From assembly GCF_000208745.1 (NCBI RefSeq), contig NC_030858.1, positions 28,091,820-28,155,819 of the forward strand: a DNA stretch of 64,000 bases, written 5' to 3'. The notes beneath the pieces were generated by a model. That model ran no database searches. It worked only from the letters and a program-made list of their open reading frames with translations, and was not told the DNA's origin. How positions within the stretch are numbered: position 1 is the stretch's first letter; the number at the start of each line of letters is the position of its first letter. Origin of the DNA: Theobroma cacao. Its lineage: Eukaryota > Streptophyta > Magnoliopsida > Malvales > Malvaceae. The position numbers and the translations under genes were made by a program. This document shows positions 12,395-23,741 of the stretch, in pieces.

Positions 12395-15300
12395 TGTCAC
12401 GACCCAGTACTCCCTTCGAGCCCGTGACATCCGTCGCGATGTCTCGATAGACATTCATTACCCGAAATGTCAACCAAAACCTCACAAGGCTTTCACATCA
12501 GTTTTACATCTCCCCTGTGAGCACTAGTTATTAAATATCATGTTTTAAAAGAATATAGACTATTTTCAAATCAAAACGATCAAAAAGTAATTTCTGCCAC
12601 ACAGGGGTATTTTGGTTATTTTTACTCAAAAATTTTCGAATCCTGATAAAAATATGATATTCGAGTATTAAGCATCCATTTCATGTCTAAAAATAAGTTT
12701 CGTTATCTAAATCATCAATTTAAAGTGAGATTATAGCTATTCAAATTAAATAAAAATATTAAATAAAATATTCTATTTTCTTATAAAACAATATTTATAG
12801 AACTTTGCATAAATAATTTTTGTAGCGTAAAAGCAAAATAAATTTATACATACAGTGGCACACGCAGCCAAGTATACAAAATATTCTACAATGACATGTG
12901 GGCCCCCAAAATAACCAAGATAAACACGACTGTAAACCTGCGATTTCTAAAGGTGCGAATCTGACAACAAACCCTCGACAAAATCGGCGGTCTACAGATT
13001 TTCCTGAGCCTGAAATGTGTGAAAGAAGGGTGGTGAGTTTTTATAAACCCAGTGAGTAAGCAAAGTTCATCTACAATATCTAAAACCGAGTAAATTGAGA
13101 CAATTTAAAACATCTCAGTATAATATGATTCATAATATCAAATCTCATTTCAACCCATATCAATCACTTGCATTTCATCAATTATAATCCACAAGGCTTA
13201 TGACTCTCTTAAAACTTGGCTCGTGCCAAACTTATACTCGGTGACACCTTGGTCCGGGGCATCCAACCGAGTCCGTCAAGGCTGTAAAAATAACATATGC
13301 ACATAAAACAAGTTTTTACGTTTAAAACACAACTGTTCCTTGGCGTTGGCTGAGTTTCACCTTCACGTGGTGGTTCGACGTGAAGTGAACTCTAACGTTA
13401 CCTTATGAGATACCCTCCGCGCCTCTCATACCAAGGTAAAATATAACTGGGTTTACCGTGCCCTTCTAATAGGCTGGTCCACGAAAACCCGCCCACTGTA
13501 GTAAGCTAATCAAATAACCCACCAATTCAATAAAATTTCTGACAGTATGACATGGCTAATATAATATTACCAGTCTGTCAAGGCAAAGCAAAACAGTTCA
13601 TATATTCCACACAAACACAAATCCAGCCATGCTTGCCATCACATTGTCATAAGTCATCAATTCAAACCATATGTCAAAACATATGTATAACACAAGTATA
13701 CAGCCTCCACTTATTCAATTTCCAAAACTAGTATTCAATTTCAAAACAAGCTATAAATCTCATTTTGTTTAATCAACACTTCAATTTTAAAACATGATAG
13801 TTTGCAATTTAAAATCATTTTTTTCTTTAAAACATAAAAACGAGTATAAACAACTTTAGATAGTTAAGATGATCGTCTAATTACTCACTTTAACGGGAGT
13901 TTGGAGTACTTCTATTCTTGATCTTTGGGTACGATATCTTTACCCTTATCAGAGGGCTCATCACCTATACATAATACACGACACGTAATTCAATATATTT
14001 ATGCCAAACTGTTATAAAACTATTTCAGGCTCTACATGAATGCATGAAATGGAATGAGAAGTGTCCGGATAGTCACTTAAAAATGGTGTTCTAAGTAGAT
14101 TCAATTATGATCGGACTGAATTGGCATTCGACCTAACTCACACTATGCCTTGTTTAATTAGCCAAAACATTCAATTCAACTCTAAATATATTCATTACAC
14201 TATCAATATTTCAAATACACCAAAGTACCTCAATAAGCTTGATTGTAACTTAATTCATTGTAACCGAAATTCATTCCAATTTCAGACTAACTTGCTAATC
14301 AGTGTCAACACAGTCCAATAAATCCATTTATATCATTAAAAATTAATTTCAAGTCCATTTACTATGATTTTCTCATTATTGTTCAAATCGTTTACTAAAA
14401 GAACCATACGTCTCCATAACCGTTTTCAATATCCGACACCACAATTCATCAAATATGAGCTAAATAACATGAGATATAAAAAGATCCATCATCAATATGT
14501 CCTTTAGTAAATTTGGCCAAGAAGGGTTTGATGAGGAACATGTGGTTTTCATGCTTGTTTTTCACACCGAGTATCACAAAATGACTAAAAACACGTATAT
14601 AGCATGAAATCTAACAAAACCCGTGATCAAAACCTCTCCCCCTAGGTTCGGCCAGCAAACTTTCCTTCATGAAATCTTGAATTTCAGTCATGGAAAATGA
14701 AAAAGAATGCATGGGAAAGGTAGATCACAAGCTAAAATTAAAAAATCTTACCTTTACTTGCTTGATTCCTTGAAATCCAATAATTTCTCTTGAATTTTTT
14801 CCTTCTTAGGGTTTGTTCTTCTCTTTTTCTCTTTGTTCTTTGCTTGGCCAGCCATATGAGTGAATTGGGAAAGGTTTATGTTGGTTTATAAAGAAAATTA
14901 TAAAAATATTAAAGCTTGACACTTGTCACCACTTGATTGGTCCATGGGTAAACTTAACCATTAAGAAATCTCTCACCACCACATAATTATTCCATAATTA
15001 TCTAAAGTATAAAGTGATAATAGGTGAAATTCATGGGCTTGACAAGTGTAATGGTGGTGTAAAATTTCAATTTCGTCCTCATGGACACGTGAAATGACCG
15101 TTTTGCCCTTATACTCGAAAAATGTCAGAATTAAAATTTTTCACTTCTCAAATTCAAACTATGCTCTAAATAGTCAAACTTAGTCAAAAATTTCATCCAA
15201 CATTCCAATTTTGTCCTCGAGTGGCAAAATCCATTTTGCCCCTACGTTATAAAAATTCCCAATTGAACTCCAAATAAATTCTCAAACTCCGAATCACCAT

Positions 15301-15499
15301 TTTAAAACATTCTAAGGTTCGATAACTCTCAAATACATCCTAAAATTTCTATTTGGATTAGTTCGAGACTTAATCGACTTAATTGTATCACTAGATACGA
15401 TACTGACGTTTTAAAAATTTTTCGGGGCATCCAAATTTATAGACATGCTATCAAGCACATGAATGACATGGCAAGTATATAATAGAGTTGGGCTTGACA
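12395..15499 (-). mobile_element. Solo LTR family copy 4, complete (~3.1 kb)
   Basis: It runs from TGTCACGACCCAG to GGGCTTGACA with the perfect 5-bp duplication AGCTC (12390-12394 and 15500-15504). It has the same layout as copy 2 and the same orientation. It is more diverged: the promoter block (near 12885-12905) has lost both the CACGTG and the TATA box, and the segment around 15000-15100 no longer matches the short reading frame seen in copies 2 and 3. No internal retrotransposon genes. It inserted into non-genic DNA outside the copia element. Confidence 0.75.
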
Positions 15500-15504
15500 A
15501 GCTC

Positions 15505-16600
15505 TTTCACAGCTTTCCTATAAAAAGTATTTTGGTGATTTTACCCAAGTAAGCAATTGCCCAAGTGTCAATTAATTCATAATCAAAATGATCTAAATCT
15601 TTTCCGTTATACAGCTTTGAACCCTCTCATATATTAATCTCTAAATTTGACAAAAGAAATAGCTTTCTCAAAATGATACCGAAATGTTAAATTTTGAGAT
15701 TTTAAGTTGAAGATTTTATACGGATCTTGAAATTGTAGAATAAAAAAAAAAAGCTACTTTCCATCCCATAAACCCAAGTCTCTGAGATTGTTAAACAGCT
15801 TGATCCACCCGATGGATTTCGCATTTATCTGCGCTGAACGACTTGAGTGTGTGTGTGTTTGGGTTTTTCTTAAAACCATTTGCATCTGAAAAACTGTGCC
15901 AACAAAATGTGATAAAAGTATGCAGTTGTACCTTAAATAAAATGGCACTGCCATTAAAGTTGTTTTCCTGTAGAAATAAAATTTCTGATGTTGTCCCTAG
16001 ATTTACCAGATAGCATAGTCATTAGTCTTATATTTTCTTTCGGATCCCCATATGAAGTTTCCACTTTTATTTTTTAACTTTGCAGAGCATATTGATCTAA
16101 TTATGATTAACAATAATTACTACAATATAACTTGACTTTCTTTATATGCTTAATTTAACAAAGCAGGCCAAAAATTAATCAAGTCAAAAAATTGTTTCTA
16201 ATTTCAAGTCTGGAGGGCCAATGCTTGGTTTTTTGTTAACCTTTCTTAATACAGACACATGGCTTCATATGGACAATTAGCATCTTCCATGTTTTTTTAA
16301 AAAATGAAATGAACCTCCGCCTTCTTCAATGGTTTGTTCCGTTGAAATGTCATTAAATTCCAATTGGTGTCTATTATAAGTTGAGAATTCGTCAACTCAA
16401 GAATTATGTATGTACTACTTCTAGGAAAAACATAATTAAATATAATATTGGAAAAAAAATAGAGCGAAACATATGATGACCTTTTCTTTCCAAATTAAAA
16501 GTTGGTCTTCTTTTGCAAGACCTAGTAATTAAAGTCATATTACAAACAAAGACTGACTCAAGATTTCGGTTCAGACTCCATACTTTTCCCATTATTACAT
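15505..16600. other. Intergenic region upstream of the metalloproteinase
   Basis: No gene recognised. It contains a short GT run (15849-15861) and a TTGACTTT W-box-like motif near 16132 (pathogen and wound WRKY sites have this core). Whether that motif regulates the downstream gene is inference only. Confidence 0.4.
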
Positions 16601-16601
16601 C

Positions 16602-16609
16602 TATAAATA
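16602..16609 (+). promoter_or_regulatory. TATA box of the metalloproteinase gene
   Basis: TATAAATA lies 75 bases before the start codon at 16684, which predicts a 5' leader of about 45 bases. No closer TATA-like sequence is present. Confidence 0.65.
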
Positions 16610-16683
16610 GGCAACAAATATGAGCTAATGTCACAACCACCGAAGAGCTTAATTTCTCACCAGCCATTACATAATCATCCATC

Positions 16684-17616
16684 ATGGCATCCAAAGCTCT
16701 TCCATTCTTCTCATTCACCCTCCTCCTTTTCCTTCCCATGTTGTTTCAGGCTGTTTTAGCTGACTCAAATGAGAAAAAGCCATCCCCATTTGAGTTTCTC
16801 CAGCATCTGCAAGGATGTCATAAGGGAGAGAAGGTTAAAGACATACATAAACTCAAAAAGTATCTCGAAAGTTTCGGTTACTTGAGCTATAGCAAGAACG
16901 AAACTCATGCCAACGATGATGATTTCGATGACTTCTTGGAGTCTGCCATCAAAACTTACCAGCTCAACTATAATTTAAAGACGACTGGGACTTTGGATTC
17001 CAAAACAGTATCAAAGATGATGACGTCTCGTTGCGCGGTAGCAGATATCATCCATGGTACTACTGGGATGCGTTCCGGCAAGAAAAGGCAACACCCTGCG
17101 GGATCTAAATCTTTCCATACAGTCGCGCACTACGCCTTCTTCCCAGGAAACCCCAAATGGCCAGATTCTAAGTCCCATCTCACCTACGCATTTCTTCCAG
17201 GGACCCGAGCTGATGCCGTTAACCCTGTTGTAAGAGCTTTCCAAACATGGGCTGCAAATACACACTTTAGCTTTTCCCGGACTGAGGACTATACAAATGC
17301 TGACATCACAATTAGTTTCGAAAGTCGGGATCATGCAGATGGAAACCCTTTCGATGGCCCTGATGGAACCTTAGCTCACGCTTTTGCGCCAACTGATGGG
17401 AGATTCCACTATGATGCAGATGAACAATGGTCCGTAAGTGTAACCCCTGGCGCATATCACTTGGAGACTATTGCATTGCATGAAATCGGGCACCTTCTTG
17501 GTCTGCACCACAGCTCAGTTGAGGGGGCCATAATGTATCCTACCTTTATGGCCGGAGAAAGCAAGGGTTTGCACGGGGATGATATTCAAGGAATCAGGGC
17601 TTTATATAACAAGTGA
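16684..17616 (+). CDS. Matrix metalloproteinase (metalloendoproteinase 1-like), secreted
   Basis: Intronless gene, 310 residues, of the plant M10A zinc metalloprotease family, which cleaves extracellular or cell-wall-associated proteins. Residues 1-26 are a signal peptide (hydrophobic FFSFTLLLFLPMLFQ, then VLA-D). Residues ~36-112 form the peptidoglycan-binding-like propeptide. The cysteine switch at 115-121 reads SRCAVAD where the family has PRCGVxD, so Pro and Gly are replaced but Cys117 is kept. The catalytic domain follows: HEIGHLLGLHH (His266, Glu267, His270, His276) with the Met-turn at Met284 (IMYPTF). The protein stops at RALYNK with no hydrophobic tail, so unlike many Arabidopsis MMPs it should not be GPI-anchored. 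The first ATG is used: it directly precedes the signal peptide and follows a TATA box. Substrate unknown. Confidence 0.93.
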   Translation: MASKALPFFSFTLLLFLPMLFQAVLADSNEKKPSPFEFLQHLQGCHKGEKVKDIHKLKKYLESFGYLSYSKNETHANDDDFDDFLESAIKTYQLNYNLKTTGTLDSKTVSKMMTSRCAVADIIHGTTGMRSGKKRQHPAGSKSFHTVAHYAFFPGNPKWPDSKSHLTYAFLPGTRADAVNPVVRAFQTWAANTHFSFSRTEDYTNADITISFESRDHADGNPFDGPDGTLAHAFAPTDGRFHYDADEQWSVSVTPGAYHLETIALHEIGHLLGLHHSSVEGAIMYPTFMAGESKGLHGDDIQGIRALYNK

Positions 17617-19130
17617 GGAGCTAGACCCAGCAATTGAAATTAATTTGTTCATCAATAGTGAAAAATGTTGCATTTTACGGCATGCTAAGATACAGCTATA
17701 GAACAACTTTTATTTATTCATTCGTTTGGTTTCGAATCATTTAGAAATTATAGTCCATTCATGTATGAGAATAAATCCCGTCCAACAAAATAAATTAATT
17801 TGAGATGGTAATCTTTCTATTTTCCAGTTACATAAGTGTAAAGTTTTTTTTATAAGGTTCTACAGAAATAATAATCTATGAAATCAGTCATTAAATTTAA
17901 CAATATATGAATGCTGGTCATGCACAAAAATCTTAAAACCAATTTGATAGCTGTATCATATCTATGAAGAAATCTTTGTTTACATTTATTTTATATTGAA
18001 TAGTTGAAAATTTTATACTGTCAAAAGTTCTTTTAAAACTAATTATAAAAATTAGATGCATGATTTATATAGATAAACAAAAACATGAATCTAACGGTTG
18101 AATTAACAAACTTATTGAGGGTGTATAAGTTTGACACCAGTTAAAGTCGATCTCTCCTTTTGTATTAGTATTATTTCACTTACTAGTTGTTTCAATTGGT
18201 GAAACGAAAAGAAGAGAAAACAGATACTATATTTTTTTCCACATGTTTAAATCATGTATTGTTGACATCAATGAACTAAAAACAGTGAAACCAAAAGAAA
18301 AAAAAAATCCGGTAAAAGAAAACAAAAGGTAAAAAGGATGACATGGCTTTTACTGCCACATAGATTGCCACTTATAATGTTGTTGGCCGTATGACCACAT
18401 TTAACCAAGTTAACACTGACATATTAGCCTTTTTTTTTTTATCAAACAAAATTGATGATGAGTTGGAATCCTAAATAAAATTGATCAAAATGAAATTGTG
18501 TCATATTTTTAAATGGTACATTTGGTGAAAATAATATCTTAAATTAAACATTTATTTATTTATTTATTTTATCTATAACAATTCAGGCATTTACTGATGA
18601 GATGATCACCTCAGATATTGTCACAATACCTAGATCTGTTGTGACGACTTTTCCTCTTGGCAGTATTATTAACGTAATTGTATTTAAAAAAAAAATGCAA
18701 AACTCGATAAGTATATGCTGTGGTTCAAAATTTTTTGAAGAAACTTGTATATAACCACCTTAATTATATGCATCACCATAACTATTTCTTTGCCTTCACA
18801 TTTGTTGAGATAGTAAAAACTATACATTCTTGTACAGTTTGCTATACTGGGTTAAATTTTAATGAATGATGATAGAATAATAAGAATAACTACATAATAT
18901 TTTCTTTTTTTAATGAGATAATAGATTCATAAAAATTTAAATAATTTTTATGCAATGTAAAAGTAGATAAACTCTATTTATAGTTTATCTCAAGCAAATA
19001 ATTCAACAATTATAAAGATTAATTATGTAAAAGAAATTGAAGTTAAGTTATTAAACTAAATAATAAATACAATTAACTGAAGTTTTAACAAGAGTCCGTG
19101 GCTCGCTAGCTTTACGGATTATTAGCCGTC
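17617..19130. other. AT-rich intergenic stretch, no gene seen
   Basis: Between the metalloproteinase stop codon and the H3.1 promoter. Only short frames, A/T runs and a TTTA repeat (about 18552-18569) are seen. The first part holds the 3' untranslated region and polyadenylation signals of the metalloproteinase gene, whose exact end I cannot place. Confidence 0.5.
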
Positions 19131-19140
19131 TTTACCATAA

Positions 19141-19316
19141 ACGTCAATGGTCCACACTCCACGCTCCCCTTTCTTAAAAGAACAGATTCTATTGGTCCAT
19201 TTACGCTGCACGCGGATTTCGAAACCCATTGATTCACAGCCGTTGATAAGCAACGGTCTAGATTCACTCGTTTAAAAATCCTTCAAAAAGAAGCGGCAAT
19301 TTTAAAGTTTCCCGCC
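19141..19316 (+). promoter_or_regulatory. H3.1 promoter: hexamer, CCAAT, octamer-like and E2F-type sites
   Basis: Four motifs stand in the 310 bases before the H3.1 start: the plant histone hexamer ACGTCA (19141-19146), an inverted CCAAT (ATTGG, 19191-19195), CGCGGATT (19211-19218; one base off the histone octamer CGCGGATC), and TTTCCCGCC (19308-19316), a perfect match to the E2F consensus. Such combinations drive S-phase expression of plant histone genes, which fits the replication-coupled H3 encoded downstream. Confidence 0.65.
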
Positions 19317-19396
19317 TCCCACGAATTTTTTTTGTGATCCTATAATTACCCCCGAATCATCCCTCCGTCTCCATCAGTTTTCTCGTCTGTTCCTGA

Positions 19397-19861
<465 letters not shown>

Positions 19862-20391
19862 AAATAGTTTCATTTTCTTTTTGTGTTTGTCATTGTTCCG
19901 GTTCCATCTTTGTCATTGTGGGTTTTGTTATATAAATTTTTTGTTCAATCTGACTAAAATTATTCTCTCTCAATATTTTTGGTTTAAAAATGATTCTGGA
20001 TAAAGCATTTGGGACACTACAATTATTGTATTTCTTTTTGGGTAGATGAGTAACGGCTGGGTCACATTTTGCATAACTTTAAAGCCTTCTGTCCCTCTGT
20101 TTTGAGGTGAATGAATGACCCTGCTTCTATTTCTAACCAAAGGAATATATAGAGTTTGATACAGTGGCGTAAAGTTGGGCCAGGGGGCTAAGCATAGCCC
20201 AGAGTCCCTAGACCCTATTGAGGCGAACATGGAGTCAGGGAATAATCTAAATTGTCAAGATTTTAAATGAAAACAAAAATACGACCGTTAGGCAATTAAG
20301 AAAATCAGTAGTGAAGGATTCCCAAAAAGCAACATCATTTGAATCAAACAAAAAAAAACACAGAAGAAAGGAAGAGAGATTTCATCTTTAC

Positions 20392-23023
20392 TGGGAGATT
20401 GACAACAAAGTTGCTGCTCCTCAGCACCCCAGAGGTAAATATGTCTGCTTTTCGATCAGGATGGACCTTTTTTTCATTTTAATCTTGGGATTATATCTTT
20501 TAACCAATTTGTGGTTTTTTTTTTTTAGAATCCTGATCTTTTATTTTTTTGGATCATGTCATTGGCATATGTTTGTTTAGTTTCCAATTGTATTGGTGTG
20601 TTTTATAGATAAAATGGGGTTCTTGATTCATTGTAAATATATGATTTTTTTTTAATTGTTAAATGTAAATATCCTTTCATCCCATTTTCTGGGTTCTCTT
20701 ATTTCTTTCTTCTTTTCGGATATTTCGGGGTTTTTTTTTAATGCATCAACTTCTTCAAGGACTTTTCTTTTCCCTTTTTTTTTTATGCTATTCATGGGAT
20801 TTTCTGGGTTTATATCAAATTTGTTTTATTGTTCTCTTTTATGAATGTCATCTGGGATTGCATTCACATGGTTTCTTCCTTGATCCTTTTCTTTTTATTT
20901 ATTTTGCTCCATTTCTTGGTTCTTTGTTGGTCCTTTGACTACTGTCTAAGTTACTAAAAAAATTTTGGCCACGGTTTCAGGGGGAGGCAAGGTGAAGAAT
21001 GAAGTAGCGAAAGGAAATCGGCGAGCTATGTGTGACATTGGAAATCTTGACACTCTACAACTCATTGAAGGGAAGCCCCCAACCAATATTACCCGACCAA
21101 TTACAAGGTCCCCTCTCTCTCCCTCCTTCTCACTGCATCTTGTGTTTTTCTGACCTGTTTTCGTTTTGCTTTCGCAGGGGCTTTTGTGCAAAACTGTTGG
21201 CAAATGCACAAGCAGCTGCACTAGAGAATAAGGTAATTTGCCTTGTGTCACTTTTTTGTCAATTATGTTTTTTCATTACCAACTCTATTGCATTGAACAT
21301 CTATTAGTACCCTTAATTTGCAGAACTCAGTTGTAGCAGCAGTTGGTGATGGGTTACCAGTTAATGGCAAAGGCGGCAATGTGAAAAAGGTAGCTAAAGC
21401 TAACAAGAAGTTATCTGATAAGCCAAACCTTGATACCACAATTGCTAATAGCTCTGATGATGAAGAAATGGTTAAGAAAAAAGGTGGAAAGCAGGCATCT
21501 AATGACCCAAAACCTGAGAGTGCCATCCTGATAAATTCAAATGATGAGGCAAATGTCAATCCGGTTAGTGAAAAAAGCTCGCATCAAAGGTCCTTTAGGA
21601 AGAATATTAAGACACTTCAATTCTTAGTGCTCAAAGCAGGGTAATTTAGATGTTTTCTTTTTCAACTGTAGTTCCATGTTATTGTTCTTAGATCAATTGA
21701 AAGATATTTTATTTGTTCTTTGTTGTAACTGGTTTTGGCTTATGATTCAGGCTGCTTGTGCTGTGGTAACAAATGAGTTAAAGGATCATGTTGTTAGTAT
21801 TGATGCTGCTGATGTTAATGATGAATTAGCAGTTGTAGAATATGTTGATGACCTCTACAAGTTCTAAAAGTCCACAGAAGTATGTTGTTTTAATCATTTA
21901 TTTTCCCCATCTCTCTTCTCCATGTCCCTCCTTATTTATTTCATTCATTATCTCGTAATTGGTAAAATGGCTGCAGAATGATACCCAAGTCCAGGATTTC
22001 CTCTGGTCACAGCCACTCAAACGTACGGATGAGAAAAATTCTAGTGGACTGGCTGATTCAAGTTCACAACTCATTTCAACTTATGCCTGAAAGCCTCTAT
22101 TTGACCATTAATATACTTGACCGATATCTCTCGAAGAAGGTTGTATCGAGGTATGAACTTCAGTTGGTTGGTCTGGGTGCAATGCTCATCGCTTGCAAAT
22201 ATGAAGAACTCTGGCCTCCACGGGTAGAGCTCTTCTCTCTTGTTTGTATAATTAGTGTTGAAAAACTTGATGGTGTTTCAATCTCACCCATTTGAAGTGA
22301 TTCTGAATGTTATTATCAAATTCGCAGGTTAAGGACTTAGTCTGCATATCAGACAATGCTTATGTTGAGGAACAGGTGCTTGCAATGGAGAAAGCAATCT
22401 TAGGGACGCTAGAGTGGTATTTAACAGTTCCTACAGCATATGTGTTCCTTGTTCGATATATCAAGGCTTCCGTTTCACCAGATATGGAGGTAGTTTTTTT
22501 TTTGGCTCAGTTAGAGGTAGTACATATAATTTTGTTGAACCACTTCTTTAATTTGTTTTCATTTCTGTAATACTGGTATGTATATCTTGTGGTTTTTGGC
22601 CTTATTTAGATGGAGTACATGGTGTTTTTCTTGGCTGAACTCGGTATTGTGTATTATAACACTGTTGTTTTGTACCCCCCATCTATGATTGCTGCTGGAG
22701 CTGTTTATGCAGCACGTTGTACTCTTAATAGGAGCCCTTTCTGGAGTGAAACTTTGAAGCACCACACAGGCTACTCTGGAACAACTAACGTATGGTCTTT
22801 CTTCCTTTTATTCCTAGATGTTATGTTTTACTCTGTGAGTGGCTGTTCAGATCAGCTGACATACATACATACATGTTGCAGAAATTGTGCAAAGCTTTTG
22901 GTTGCTTTTCACCAGACGGCTGCAAAAGGGGAGCTTATGGGGATTTATTCAAAATTTGCAAGTCCAGGTAGAGATTGTGTTGCTCTCTTACCTCCGGCCA
23001 AAACTCTATTGGCCTCAGCATGA
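20392..23023 (+). pseudogene. B1-type mitotic cyclin, pseudogene with nine recognisable exons
   Basis: Exons by splice sites: 20392-20434, 20981-21107, 21177-21232, 21324-21640, 21751-21879, 21977-22223, 22328-22489, 22610-22789, 22880-23023. The N-terminus has a destruction box (RRAMCDIGN; the usual Leu is Met). Cyclin box motifs follow: MRKILVDWLIQVH, LYLTINILDRYLS, AMLIACKYEELWPP, CISDNAYVEEQVLAMEKAIL, then the C-terminal lobe FLAELGIVYYNTVVLYPPSM. Lesions: no ATG in the first exon; a 2-base loss near 21619; TAA at 21865-21867 in DLYKF where Tyr is expected; a frame change near 22005-22015; an extra G near 22779. A functional gene would activate CDK at G2/M. It is convergent with the WD40 gene. 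Confidence 0.88.
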
Positions 23024-23741
23024 ACACCCCCTGGCAGGCGTTGTTACACAAAAATCATTATCCGATAGACTTGTGTTTAACTATATTACTGTTCTTTATC
23101 GGCAAATCAAGAGTATTGAATGCAAAACCTACTTTTGCTTCTGCTTCTCGTCTCAATTTAGGGTATAGAAGTTGTAGTGACGGTTGTGTAATTACTTTTT
23201 CCACCAAAATTCTCCCAGAGTTACAAGGTGGAAGACTAATCACTGAAGCAAGGTCTTACTACAATTATTTAAATACGTGAAAAGAGGTCTAACTCTGAAG
23301 GCATGCTTGCTTAGCTTGTAATGGCTAGGGTCCCAAACTAATTTGGCGTATATTGATACAAATACAGCATCTTTAGGAAGATCAAAACTGTAGAGACAGG
23401 AATCCTGGTGAATCTAATCTACTCTATAACGAAACAAGAGCTACTTGCAATCTATTCATTATACAATTATACAAATCAAGTGCCAGAAAAAGATTGACAA
23501 TAATACAGCAGAGCTTGTCTTTTAAAACAAACCTGTTAATGAAGAATCCTCCATACAGCAAAATCATTCCCTGCACTTGATCTCAAGATCCTATATTTGA
23601 AACTGATAGACTCCAATCAAACAGTTCTGAGTTACCAGCTTCAATGCTTTTTTGCCTCGGGACTCTTTGGCATGCTGTAGGGAAAAACTCCTGTTTCCTA
23701 ACTTCAGATGGCCTTTCCTGTCGCTTACACAAATTTCTGCC
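23024..23741. other. Convergent 3' intergenic region
   Basis: Lies between the end of the cyclin pseudogene and the stop codon of the WD40 gene on the other strand. Its right part is expected to be the 3' untranslated region of the WD40 gene. No independent gene is seen; the open frames here are short and unlike known proteins. Confidence 0.5.

Noticed and set aside
16404..16739. 111-codon open frame on the minus strand overlapping the metalloproteinase start
   Set aside because: It overlaps the promoter and signal peptide on the opposite strand and resembles no protein; it is a shadow frame.
17011..17334. 107-codon minus-strand frame inside the metalloproteinase
   Set aside because: Antisense shadow of a confidently identified coding region.
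20160..20235. GC-richer patch with GGGCCAGGGGGCTA...TAGCCC upstream of the cyclin pseudogene, possibly a transposon end
   Set aside because: Only one short fragment without a partner end; too little to call.
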